Notes under the pieces: model-generated
Told to the model about the DNA's origin: nothing
The model's input: the letters and a program-made list of their open reading frames with translations, nothing else
The model's database searches: none
Program-made: the position numbers and the translations under genes
NCBI RefSeq assembly: GCF_016612545.1
Contig: NZ_JAENRY010000010.1
Coordinates: 1 to 58,446 of the forward strand
Length of the DNA stretch: 58,446 nucleotides
Reading direction: 5' to 3'
DNA from: Streptomyces sp. MBT65
GTDB taxonomy: Bacteria; Actinomycetota; Actinomycetes; Streptomycetales; Streptomycetaceae
Shown: positions 7,703 through 15,667 of the stretch, piece by piece
Layout of the letters: each line of letters starts with the position of its first letter
How positions within the stretch are numbered: position 1 is the first letter of the stretch

Positions 7703-8113
7703 ATGAGCGGCAAGAACCTACACGTGAACGTAGGTTCGTCCGCCGCGCTCACCGCCTACTACCCCGTCGCCTACACCGCCAGCAAGTGGGCCCTGCGCGG
7801 GGTGTCGAAGATCGCGGCAACCGAATTGGGACCGCGAGGCATTCGTGTCAACACCGTGCACCCGGGATACATCGAGACCGAGATGACCGCAACCGCCACC
7901 CCGGCATTCCGGGAGGCGATGTTCCGGGAAACGCCGCTCGGGCGCAGCGGCACCGTCGACGACATCGCACCCCTCGTCGTCTTCCTCCTCTCCGACACGT
8001 CCTCCTTCATCACCGGAGCGGAGATCCCCGTGGACGGAGGGCTCACTGCCCACGGCGGGGTCAAGTCCGTCTCGGACGCCATGAGGCCGGAGGCAGAGCA
8101 ACACGGGAGCTGA
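7703..8113 (+). pseudogene. SDR oxidoreductase, N-terminal half missing
   Basis: The readable part begins just before the catalytic strand (NVGSSAALTAYYP) and contains YTASK with Tyr and Lys, NTVHPGYIETEM and the C-terminal IPVDGG. The Rossmann nucleotide-binding half, with its TGxxxGxG motif and NNAG segment, is absent upstream, so no cofactor could bind. The 3' end runs to a normal stop after a short tail. It is the third SDR in 6 kb and may be the scar of a recombination between paralogues. Confidence 0.7.
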
Positions 8114-8361
8114 CGTCAGCAGCATCCGAGCCGATCGCCTCTCGGCCATCACCGAAAACGTCATGGACGGGATGACGGAGTGACAGAACCGGCCGCTGGA
8201 TGCGGCTTGGGTTCTGTCGGTGGTCGCGAACGTTTCCGGAGGAGAGCGTTCGGATGCCGACGTACGCCCCCGGCAAGATGCCGAGTTCAGCAGCCGCCTG
8301 CCTGACGCCTGGTTCAGGGGCCGTACCAGCGTTCGCCCACGCAATCTGTAACATCCGCCGG

Positions 8362-9111
8362 ATGGACGTGGTGATGGGGGCGCTGCCCCGAGGGCTCGGG
8401 CTGGTGGAGCGGGTTGTCCGCGGGGAGTTGGATCCCCGCGGAGGACCCGGTGTGGTCCGGCTGGCAGAGGAGAGCGGGCTGGACAAGGGGCAGGCGTCGC
8501 GGCTGCTGCGTGATCTGGTCGATTCCGGGATGCTGGTCCGGGCGGGGCACGAGTTCCGCGCCGGGGCCGATCTGCTGGCCGTCGCGGCGGAGGCCGGTCC
8601 GTGGGGTGTGGAGAGCCGGGCGCTCTTGCGAGGGCTGGTGATCCGGTTCGGGGCGTGCGCCTACGTGGACGTGCTGTGCGGAGCGATGGTGCTCTCGGTA
8701 CGGGCCGAACTGGCGGCCTGGGCCGAGTTCTCCTGGGCGCGGGCGGGGCGGCTGACGCCGGTCTGGTGCACCGGAGCGGGACGGGCGCTGCTGTTCGGTC
8801 AGTCGCATGAGGGGATCACCGAGCTCCTCGGTGGCGAGGACTTCATCGGGGCGGGCGGCCCCTACGCACCACGGACAGTGGACGACCTGCTGCTGCGGGT
8901 CACCGCCGACGCCGCGCGAGGGGTCGCGGTGTGTGAGAGCGAGTACGACGAGGACGTACTGGAGGTCGCCGCGCCGGTGCGGGATCCGCGCGGGGACATC
9001 GTCGCGGCGGTCAGCGCGGTCGTTCCGCACGCGGCGGCCCGGGACGACCGGGAGGAGCTCGTCGCCGCGATCAGTGACGCGGCGGCGCGGCTGGAGCGTC
9101 TGCTGGGCTGA
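8362..9111 (+). CDS. IclR-like transcriptional regulator
   Basis: About 249 aa from ATG 8362; ATG 8374 is possible and the open frame extends upstream without a good ribosome binding site. The N-terminal winged helix-turn-helix spans about residues 5-65 (GLGLVERVVRGELDP, LDKGQASRLLRDLVDSGML). It is followed by the IclR effector domain, including WCTGAGRALLFGQ and the C-terminal EVAAPVRDPRGDIVAAVSAV. It is convergent with, and paralogous in plan to, the IclR gene at 9244. The effector is unknown. Confidence 0.8.
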   Translation: MDVVMGALPRGLGLVERVVRGELDPRGGPGVVRLAEESGLDKGQASRLLRDLVDSGMLVRAGHEFRAGADLLAVAAEAGPWGVESRALLRGLVIRFGACAYVDVLCGAMVLSVRAELAAWAEFSWARAGRLTPVWCTGAGRALLFGQSHEGITELLGGEDFIGAGGPYAPRTVDDLLLRVTADAARGVAVCESEYDEDVLEVAAPVRDPRGDIVAAVSAVVPHAAARDDREELVAAISDAAARLERLLG

Positions 9112-9115
9112 GCGT

Positions 9116-9160
9116 TCAGCCCCGGTCCGCCGAACACAGCGCAGCCGGAAGCCGGTTGCT
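9116..9160 (-). repeat. Duplicated IclR C-terminal tail
   Basis: On the minus strand this reads as a peptide ending NRLPAALCSADRG with a stop at 9116-9118. It closely matches the true C-terminus of the neighbouring IclR protein, WLTAALCSAAEE. The 19-mer CCGCCGAACACAGCGCAGC occurs exactly at 9127-9145 and again at 9255-9273. I read this as the last codons of a lost tandem IclR copy. Confidence 0.5.
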
Positions 9161-9243
9161 CCGACCGCTCGACGGGCTTTTCTCCGGGCACGCCGAACGC
9201 GCCGCGGCGGAAACGCAGTTGCCTCACCTGCCGGGTGCAGTCC

Positions 9244-10014
9244 TCACTCCTCGGCCGCCGAACACAGCGCAGCAGTGAGCCAGGTGCTCCAGCGCACCAC
9301 TGAGTCGGCACACACCGCGGTCGCGGGCTCCAGCCGGTGGCGGGGGCCGACGACCTGGACGGCGGCGACGATCTCGCCGCGGAAGTCCCTGACCGGGGCG
9401 GCGAGCGAGTAGAGGCCGGGCTCGGCCTCCTGGTCGACGATCGAGTAGCCCCGCTTGCGGGCTGCGTCCAGCCGGGTCAGGAAGTCGCCGAGATCGGCCG
9501 GCGTGTTGGGGCCGTGCCGTACGAAGTCCGTACGGGAGAACACGGCCGCGATCTCGGTGTCGTCGGCGTCGAAGAGCAGGGCCTGTCCGGCGTCGCTGCA
9601 GTACGCCGGATAGCCACGGCCCACCCAGGACACGAACGAGGACAGGGCCGGCGGCATCGATTCGAGGACTGTCACGGAGCTGGCGCCTCGCAGGACTCCC
9701 AAGTAGGCGCACTCCCCGGTGTCGGCGGCGACGCCCTCGAGCGCGGTCCGGCCGTCCCGGCGCAGCCGCGCCTCGGTGATCTGCTGGGCCCGCGCGTACT
9801 GCTCCCAGGCTACGGAGTAGCGCAGCGACGCGCGATCGCGGCGCAGGAACCGGGCGGCTTCCAGGCTCCGCAGGATGCGGGAGACCTGGCTGCGCTCCCG
9901 GCCCAGGAGTACGGCGACCTCGGCCGCGGTGTGGCCGCGCGGATCCCGCGGTGGGTGCTGGGCGAAGAGGCTGAGCACGGCCAGGCCGCGTTTGAGGCTG
10001 CTGTCGGTGGTCAT
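9244..10014 (-). CDS. IclR family transcriptional regulator
   Basis: 256 aa from ATG 10014 (MTTDSSLKRGLAVL); an upstream ATG at 10050 is in frame but less typical. The winged helix-turn-helix (GRERSQVSRILRSLEAARFL) covers about residues 1-65. The IclR effector domain follows, with YLGVLRGASSVTVLES, YCSDAGQALLFDAD and LAAPVRDFRGEIVAAVQVVG. It is divergent from the amino-acid ABC operon starting at 10187, which it most likely controls through the intergenic inverted repeat at 10069. Confidence 0.88.
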   Translation of the reverse strand: MTTDSSLKRGLAVLSLFAQHPPRDPRGHTAAEVAVLLGRERSQVSRILRSLEAARFLRRDRASLRYSVAWEQYARAQQITEARLRRDGRTALEGVAADTGECAYLGVLRGASSVTVLESMPPALSSFVSWVGRGYPAYCSDAGQALLFDADDTEIAAVFSRTDFVRHGPNTPADLGDFLTRLDAARKRGYSIVDQEAEPGLYSLAAPVRDFRGEIVAAVQVVGPRHRLEPATAVCADSVVRWSTWLTAALCSAAEE

Positions 10015-10068
10015 CGCGTGCCCGAGCATAGCGCCGGGCGCCGGTGCCACCGTGCGCGTTCATTGCGG

Positions 10069-10083
10069 GAACATTGCAGGTTC
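10069..10083. promoter_or_regulatory. Candidate IclR operator
   Basis: GAAC (10069-10072) and GTTC (10080-10083) flank a 7-base spacer, giving a 15-base imperfect palindrome. It lies within a run of similar words (CATTGCGGGAACATTGCAGG). It sits between the divergent IclR and transporter genes, 34 bases upstream of the predicted transporter -35 box. Confidence 0.35.
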
Positions 10084-10116
10084 ATGGCAGCACCCGTGCA
10101 TCATGGACAACACGAC

Positions 10117-10144
10117 TTGTTTATTACGCACCACTGGATAGTCT
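10117..10144 (+). promoter_or_regulatory. Predicted promoter of the amino-acid ABC operon
   Basis: TTGTTT (10117-10122) and TAGTCT (10139-10144) are spaced by 16 bases and lie 43 bases before the TTG start codon at 10187. The region is locally A/T-rich compared with the flanks. Confidence 0.4.
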
Positions 10145-10186
10145 CCACCCCATCCCCTCGGAAATCAGGTTCTTCAGGAGTTCCCC

Positions 10187-11083
10187 TTGTCCGCTCTGCG
10201 CCCGCTCGTACTCCTCGGCTCCGCGACGCTGCTCCTGGCGGGCTGCGCCGACCCCTCCACGACGACCGGTTCCTCGTCCGCGTCGGCCGGTGCCTCCTCC
10301 GTCGCCTCGATCGCGGAGAACACCGCACTCTCCGCCAAGGTCCCGGCCGCGGTGAAGGCGAGCGGGATCACGGTCGCCAGCGACGTCAGCTATCCCCCGA
10401 TGGACTTCTTCGCCACCGACAACAAGACGGTCATCGGCGCCGAGGCCGACCTCGACAAGGCTCTCGGGACGGTCCTCGGCGTCAAGGTCACCATCACCAA
10501 CGTGCCCTTCGACTCGATCATCCCGGGGCTCCAGGCGGGCAAGTACCAGCTCGGCATCTCCTCGTTCACCGACACCGCCGAGCGGGAGAAGGTCGTCGAC
10601 TTCGTCACCTACTTCAACGCGGGCACGTCCCTGCTGGTCCCGGCGGGCAACCCCAAGGCGCTCAAGGCCGAGGGCGACTCCCTGTGCGGCCGGACCGTCG
10701 CCGTGGCGAAGGGTTCCACCCAGGCGCTGGTGGACCTGCCGGCCCGCGCCAAGACCTGCAAGACCCCGATCAAGGTCAGCACCTATCCGGACGGCACCGG
10801 CGTGAACCTCGCCGTCACCAGCGGCCGTGCCGACGCCGCCCTGGCCGACTCGCCGGTCGCCGCCTACGCCGCCAAGCAGTCCGGCGGCAAGCTCGACGTC
10901 GCCGGCGACTCGTACGGCGACGCGCCGTTCGGCATCGCCGTACCGAAGAACAGCGAACTGACCGGCCTGCTGAAGTCGGCCCTGGCCGACCTCAAGGCGA
11001 GTGGCGGCTACCGGCAGATCCTCGCCAAGTGGGGTCTGGAGTCCGGGGCTCTCGACACGTTCGAGATCAACGCGGCCTCGTGA
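10187..11083 (+). CDS. Polar amino-acid-type ABC transporter substrate-binding lipoprotein
   Basis: 298 aa from TTG 10187, supported by CAGGAG at 10175-10180. A type II signal peptide ends in lipobox LLAGC (Cys 20), followed by a Ser/Thr-rich linker. The mature part is a SBP_bac_3 fold: VASDVSYPPMDFFATDNKTV, GAEADLDKALGTVLG, FDSIIPGLQAGKYQLGISSF and a C-terminal KWGLESG helix. It captures an amino acid or related polar compound outside the membrane and feeds the permease that overlaps it by one base (TGATG). Linkage to a homocysteine methyltransferase suggests a methylated sulfur amino acid as ligand. Confidence 0.9.
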   Translation: MSALRPLVLLGSATLLLAGCADPSTTTGSSSASAGASSVASIAENTALSAKVPAAVKASGITVASDVSYPPMDFFATDNKTVIGAEADLDKALGTVLGVKVTITNVPFDSIIPGLQAGKYQLGISSFTDTAEREKVVDFVTYFNAGTSLLVPAGNPKALKAEGDSLCGRTVAVAKGSTQALVDLPARAKTCKTPIKVSTYPDGTGVNLAVTSGRADAALADSPVAAYAAKQSGGKLDVAGDSYGDAPFGIAVPKNSELTGLLKSALADLKASGGYRQILAKWGLESGALDTFEINAAS

Positions 11084-11910
11084 TGGAGGAGCTGCCGATA
11101 CTGCGCCGCCGCCGGCCCGGCCAGTGGATCCTGACCCTCGCGGTCCTGCTGCTGGCCTCGGCCCTGGTGCGGTCGCTGATCACCAACCCGCGCTTCGGCT
11201 GGGACACGGTCGGCGCGTGGCTGTTCAGCCGGACCGTGCTCAGCGGCCTGCTCGCCACCCTGGAACTCACCGCCGCGGCCATGGTGATCGGCTTCGCGCT
11301 GGGCATCGCGCTGGCGCTGATGCGCCTGTCGGACAACACCGTTGCCCGGGCGGTCAGTTGGGCGTACATCTGGCTCTTCAGGGGCACACCGCTGCTGGTC
11401 CAGCTGCTGTTCTGGGGGTTCATCTCCGCGCTGTACCCGACGCTGTCGCTGCACCTGCCCTTCCTGCCGGCGATCGGCGACGTCCCCGCGAACTCCGTCG
11501 TCACGACCTTCACCGCGGCCCTGCTCGGTCTCGGCCTCAACGAGGCCGCCTACCTCGCCGAGATCATCCGGGCCGGGATCGTCTCGGTCGACGAGGGACA
11601 GACCGAGGCCGCGGAGGCGCTGGGCCTGTCCCGGGCCAGGACGCTGCGCCGGATCGTCCTGCCCCAGGCGATGCGCGTGATCATCCCGCCCGTCGGCAAC
11701 GAGACCATCTCCATGCTCAAGACGACGTCACTGGTGAGCGTGCTGGCCTACGCGGAACTCCTGTACTCCGTGCAGATCGTGTACTCCCGCACCTATCAGA
11801 CGATCCCGCTGCTGATCGTCGCCAGCATCTGGTACCTCGCCGTCACGACCCTCCTCAACATCGGCCAGCACCACTTGGAGCGCCACTTCGCGAAGGGAAG
11901 CCGCCGATGA
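11083..11910 (+). CDS. Amino-acid ABC transporter permease (HisM/GlnP type)
   Basis: 275 aa from ATG 11083, overlapping the binding-protein stop. Several membrane segments are clear: residues about 15-33, 50-80, 95-120, 140-165 and 225-255. The EAA-type cytoplasmic loop is EAAEALGLSRARTLRRIVLP, which docks the ATPase. RGTPLLVQL is the hallmark of the polar amino-acid permease family. A single permease gene implies a homodimer. It overlaps the ATPase gene by four bases (ATGA). Confidence 0.92.
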   Translation: MEELPILRRRRPGQWILTLAVLLLASALVRSLITNPRFGWDTVGAWLFSRTVLSGLLATLELTAAAMVIGFALGIALALMRLSDNTVARAVSWAYIWLFRGTPLLVQLLFWGFISALYPTLSLHLPFLPAIGDVPANSVVTTFTAALLGLGLNEAAYLAEIIRAGIVSVDEGQTEAAEALGLSRARTLRRIVLPQAMRVIIPPVGNETISMLKTTSLVSVLAYAELLYSVQIVYSRTYQTIPLLIVASIWYLAVTTLLNIGQHHLERHFAKGSRR

Positions 11911-12659
11911 TGGTCCAGGCGACAGGGGTCCGCAAGTCCTTCGCCGGGCAGGAAGTGCTGCGCGGCGTCGACCTGTCCGTGCCACGCGGGACGGTCACCT
12001 GCGTGATCGGCCCGTCCGGGTCGGGGAAGTCGACCTTCCTGCGCTGCGTGAACCACCTGGAGCGGCCCGACGGCGGCCGGGTCCTGGTGGACGGCTCACC
12101 GATCGGCTACGAGGTCCACGGCAAGGGGCTGCGCGAACTGCGCCCCCGCGACCTGGCCCGGCAACGCCGCCGGATCGGCATGGTCTTCCAGCGCTTCCAC
12201 CTCTTCCCGCACCTGACGGCACTCGCCAACGTCGTCGAGGGACCGGCCGGCGCCGGCCGTCCCCGCGCCGAGGCCACCGACGAGGCCATGGCCCTGCTGG
12301 ACCGGGTCGGCCTGGCCGACAAGCGCGACGCCTACCCCGCCCAACTCTCCGGCGGCCAGCAGCAACGCGTCGCCATCGCCCGCGCCCTGGCCATGCGACC
12401 GCAGCTCATGCTGTTCGACGAACCGACCTCGGCCCTCGACCCGGAACTCGTCGGCGAGGTCCTGGACGTCATGCGCGACCTCGCCGCCGACGGCATGACC
12501 ATGCTCGTCGTCACCCACGAACTGGGCTTCGCCCGCGAGGTCGCCGACGAGATCGTCTTCTTCGACGACGGCCGCATCCTGGAATCCGGGCCGCCCGCCC
12601 GGGTCCTGACCGCCCCCGAGCATCCCCGAACCCGCGACTTCGTGACGAGAGTGCTGTGA
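11907..12659 (+). CDS. Amino-acid ABC transporter ATP-binding protein (GlnQ type)
   Basis: 250 aa. It has Walker A GPSGSGKST near residue 33, Q-loop VFQRFHLFPHLT, signature LSGGQQQRVA, Walker B LMLFDEPTSALD and switch His in VVTHELGFA. It energises uptake through the permease encoded just upstream. The start ATG 11907 is inside the permease stop, and its own stop overlaps the mmuM-type GTG start, so translation is coupled. A decayed homologue lies at 18966-19323. Confidence 0.95.
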   Translation: MMVQATGVRKSFAGQEVLRGVDLSVPRGTVTCVIGPSGSGKSTFLRCVNHLERPDGGRVLVDGSPIGYEVHGKGLRELRPRDLARQRRRIGMVFQRFHLFPHLTALANVVEGPAGAGRPRAEATDEAMALLDRVGLADKRDAYPAQLSGGQQQRVAIARALAMRPQLMLFDEPTSALDPELVGEVLDVMRDLAADGMTMLVVTHELGFAREVADEIVFFDDGRILESGPPARVLTAPEHPRTRDFVTRVL

Positions 12660-13546
12660 CGACCACCTTCCGCGACGCCCTGACCGCCGGCCCCCTCGTC
12701 CTAGACGGCGGCATGTCCAACGAACTCGAAGCCCAGGGCCACGACCTCGGCGGCACACTCTGGTCCGCCCGCCTCCTGCGCGACGCCCCCGACGCGATCA
12801 CGGCCGTCCACCGCGCCTACTACGCGGCAGGCGCGCAGGTCGCCATCACCGCCAGCTACCAGGCCACCTACGACGGCTTCGCCCGCATCGGCATCACCCG
12901 CGCCGAGACCACGAAGCTCCTGCACCGCAGCGTCCGGCTGGCCCGCGAGGCCGCGGCCGGGACAGGCTGGGTCGCGGCATCCGTGGGCCCCTACGGCGCC
13001 ATGCTGGCCGACGGCTCGGAATACCGGGGCGACTACGGACTCACCGTGGCCGAACTCACCCGTTTCCACCGCCCCCGGCTGGAAGCTCTGGCCGAGGCAG
13101 CCCCCGACGTCTTCGCCATCGAGACCATCCCCGACCTGCGGGAGGCCGAAGCCGTACTGAACGCCCTGGACGGCCTGGGCATCCCGGCCTGGCTCTCGTA
13201 CAGCATCCGCGGGACGACCACCAGCGCGGGCCAGCCCCTGACCGAGGCCTTCGCCCTGGCTCGCGGCAGCGACTCCGTCATCGCCACGGGAGTCAACTGC
13301 GCCCCTGCCGCCGAAACGGCCCCGGCCCTCACCCTGGTCTCCGGTCTCCCCGGCGTCGCCTATCCCAACGGCGGCGGAGTCTGGGAACCCGAAGCGCGCG
13401 GCTGGCTGGGCGCCGAGGACGAGATCGCGGAACTGGCCCCCTCCTGGCTCGCCGCCGGCGCGGCCCTCATCGGCGGCTGCTGCCGGGTCGGCCCCGCCGA
13501 GATCAAGGAACTGACCGCCCGCCTCAGCGCCTCAGCGGCAGGCTGA
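12656..13546 (+). CDS. mmuM: Homocysteine S-methyltransferase (MmuM type)
   Basis: 296 aa from GTG 12656. It is a single-domain Zn-dependent TIM barrel: LDGGMSNELEAQGHDL at the N-terminus, ITASYQATYDGF, and the Zn-binding Cys residues in GVNCAP and GGCCRVGP. The family moves a methyl group from S-methylmethionine or S-adenosylmethionine to homocysteine, yielding methionine. Its four-base overlap with the transporter ATPase implies the imported compound is the methyl donor or acceptor. S-methylmethionine is the simplest guess. Confidence 0.9.
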   Translation: MTTTFRDALTAGPLVLDGGMSNELEAQGHDLGGTLWSARLLRDAPDAITAVHRAYYAAGAQVAITASYQATYDGFARIGITRAETTKLLHRSVRLAREAAAGTGWVAASVGPYGAMLADGSEYRGDYGLTVAELTRFHRPRLEALAEAAPDVFAIETIPDLREAEAVLNALDGLGIPAWLSYSIRGTTTSAGQPLTEAFALARGSDSVIATGVNCAPAAETAPALTLVSGLPGVAYPNGGGVWEPEARGWLGAEDEIAELAPSWLAAGAALIGGCCRVGPAEIKELTARLSASAAG

Positions 13547-13649
13547 GCCCCCGCCCGTGACACGCACCGGCCACTGGGCACGGCACCACGGCCGATCACC
13601 GGCCCCGCTCTCCCCTCCCGCACCCTCCACCCAGGAAACGCCGCCACCC

Positions 13650-14639
13650 ATGGATCAGCTCATCTCACTCCCGGTGATCGACCTCTCCGACCTCGACCCC
13701 GACGCACTCCACCGGGCCGCCCGCGACGTCGGCTTCTTCCAACTGGTCGGCCACGGCATCACCCCCGCCGAGCAGGCCCGGCTGCTGGGCGCCGCCCGCG
13801 CCTTCTTCGCCCTGCCCGAGACCGATCGCCACGCGATCGACAACCTCAACTCCCCGCACTTCCGCGGCTACACCCGAATCGGCAACGAACGGACCCAGGG
13901 CCGCCGCGACTGGCGCGACCAGCTTGACATCAGCAACGAGCTTCCCCCTCACGCACCCGCCCCGGGCGAACCGCCCTACTGGTGGCTGGAGGGACCCAAC
14001 CAATGGCCCACGGCCCTGCCCGAGCTGCGGCACATCTCGCTGGAGTGGATGGACCGGCTCAGCACGGTCGCCCACCGGCTGCTGCACGCCCTGCTCGCGT
14101 CCATCGGCGGCCCCGAGGACTTCTACGACGACGCCTTCTCCGGAAACCCGCGCAACCACCTGAAGCTGATCCGCTACCCGGGGCAGGCCCCGGAAAGCGA
14201 CGACCAGGGCGTGGGCGCACACAAGGACTACGGCTTCCTGACCCTGCTGCTGACGGACGAGGTACCCGGCCTGGAGGTGGAGGCCCCGGAAACCGCGCCC
14301 GGCGGCTTCATCAAGGTGCCCCATCTGCCGGGCGCGTTCGTGGTGAACCTGGGCGAACTCCTGGAGGTGGCCACCAACGGCTACCTGAAGGCGACCAACC
14401 ACCGCGTCCTCTCCCCGCCCGGAGCACGCGAGCGCTACTCCGCACCCTTCTTCTACAACCCGCGCCTGGACGCCCGCATCGCCCCGCTCCCCTTCCCCGG
14501 CGCGTCCCATGCCACAGGCGTCACCGAGGACCCGGGCAACCCGCTGTTCGCGGAGTTCGGGTGGAACGAACTCAAGGGCTGGGTCCGCGCCCACCCCGGC
14601 GTCGTGAAGAAGCACCACCCCGAGCTGGCGATCGGCTGA
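13650..14639 (+). CDS. Isopenicillin-N-synthase-like 2OG/Fe(II) oxygenase
   Basis: 329 aa from ATG 13650, preceded by AGGAAAC; the frame is open further upstream but without a good start. A DIOX_N region (PVIDLSDLDPDAL, VGFFQLVGHGI) is followed by the double-stranded beta-helix. Fe ligands are the His and Asp of GAHKDYGFLTLLL and the His of KATNHRVLSPPG, and RYSAPFFYNP supplies the Arg-x-Ser motif for 2-oxoglutarate. It probably hydroxylates or desaturates a small molecule linked to the upstream uptake and methyl-transfer genes. Substrate is unknown. Confidence 0.88.
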   Translation: MDQLISLPVIDLSDLDPDALHRAARDVGFFQLVGHGITPAEQARLLGAARAFFALPETDRHAIDNLNSPHFRGYTRIGNERTQGRRDWRDQLDISNELPPHAPAPGEPPYWWLEGPNQWPTALPELRHISLEWMDRLSTVAHRLLHALLASIGGPEDFYDDAFSGNPRNHLKLIRYPGQAPESDDQGVGAHKDYGFLTLLLTDEVPGLEVEAPETAPGGFIKVPHLPGAFVVNLGELLEVATNGYLKATNHRVLSPPGARERYSAPFFYNPRLDARIAPLPFPGASHATGVTEDPGNPLFAEFGWNELKGWVRAHPGVVKKHHPELAIG

Positions 14640-14641
14640 CG

Positions 14642-14671
14642 CGGGAGTGTCATGAATGCAGGACACTCCCG
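14642..14671 (+). terminator. Stem-loop terminator after the oxygenase gene
   Basis: CGGGAGTGTC (14642-14651) pairs perfectly with GACACTCCCG (14662-14671) around a 10-base loop, starting three bases after the oxygenase stop codon. It probably ends the 10187-14639 transcript. There is no T-run. Confidence 0.7.
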
Positions 14672-14679
14672 GCGACATG

Positions 14680-14955
14680 GCCGCCGGACACGAGTTGCCG
14701 GGGCGGAACCTGGCGCTCTCGGCACGGCCGGAGGACTCGTGTGGCCGGGGCAGACGGCGCCCCAGGGGGCGAGATGCTTGACGGAGGCGAACCGCGGCAT
14801 GTCGCCGCAGGCTTCGGCGATCGCATCGGCGACGGCCTAGCTGATTCCGGCGAAGGTATTCCGGAGGTCGAGCGCGTGGCCAACGGGGGCCATCGCCTCC
14901 TCGACCCGCTCCTCCAGTTGTCGGATCGCATCGGAGGTGTTGCAGCACAATCGCT
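14680..14955 (-). pseudogene. IS110-family transposase C-terminal remnant with in-frame TAG
   Basis: Read on the minus strand, the frame gives IRQLEERVEEAMAPVGHALD, then TFAGIS, a TAG codon, then AVADAIAEACGDMPRFASVK and HLAPWGAVCPGHTSPPA. This is the Transposase_20 region of IS110 enzymes (compare a GIS.-.A..I-GDM.RF-HLASWAG.CPG pattern). The stop sits where an aromatic residue is usual. No N-terminal DEDD domain is present. The remnant separates the oxygenase operon from the two-component operon. Confidence 0.7.
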
Positions 14956-14986
14956 TCCGGCACAACCGACGGCGGACCAACCGCCG

Positions 14987-15667
14987 TCAACCGTCCTTGC
15001 CGCCACCGACAAGCCCGTTCTCGTACGCGAAAATCACCGCGTGGACGCGGTCGCGCAGGCCGAGCTTGGCGAGGAGATGGACCATGTGCGTCTTGACGGT
15101 GGTTTCCGACAGGCCGAGCCGCTGTGCGATGAGGGGGTTGCTGAGCCCGGCCACCACCAGGGTGAACACGTCCCGCTCCCGGGCCGTCAGCACCGACAGG
15201 AGGTCGTGGCGGCGGACCGGTACCGGGTCTCTGCCGACGCCGAAGACGTCCGCGTAGGTGTCCAGCAGCCGGCGTGTCGTACGCGGTGACAGGATCGCCT
15301 CGCCGGCGGCTACCGCTCTGATTCCGGCGAGCAGTTCCCCGGGACGCGTGTTCTTCAGCAGGAATCCGCTCGCCCCGGCGCGCAGGCTGTCGAAGGCGTA
15401 CTCGTCCAGGTCGAAGGTGGTGAGGATGACCACCCGGGATGCCGGGTGGTCCGCGACGATCCGCCGAGTCGCGGCGATGCCGTCGAGCACGGGCATACGT
15501 ACGTCCATCAGCACCACGTCGGGTCCCGCGGAAGCCGCCAGAGCCACCGCTTCCGCGCCGTTCGCGGCGAGGCCCACGACCTGCATGTCGTCCTCGGCGT
15601 CGATCAGCAAGGAGAACCCGAGCCTGAGCAGCGGGTGGTCGTCGGCGAGAAGGACGCGGATGGTCAT
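14987..15667 (-). CDS. LuxR-family two-component response regulator
   Basis: 226 aa from ATG 15667. The receiver domain (about 1-120) has acidic pocket ADDH, phospho-acceptor Asp in VVLMDVRMP, Thr in LTTFD and Lys in FLLKNTRP. The C-terminal LuxR helix-turn-helix is LTARERDVFTLVVAGLSNPL followed by ETTVKTHMVHLLAKL. Its start overlaps the kinase stop by four bases. The gene order ATPase, permease, kinase, regulator suggests it controls its own ABC exporter. Confidence 0.93.
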   Translation of the reverse strand: MTIRVLLADDHPLLRLGFSLLIDAEDDMQVVGLAANGAEAVALAASAGPDVVLMDVRMPVLDGIAATRRIVADHPASRVVILTTFDLDEYAFDSLRAGASGFLLKNTRPGELLAGIRAVAAGEAILSPRTTRRLLDTYADVFGVGRDPVPVRRHDLLSVLTARERDVFTLVVAGLSNPLIAQRLGLSETTVKTHMVHLLAKLGLRDRVHAVIFAYENGLVGGGKDG

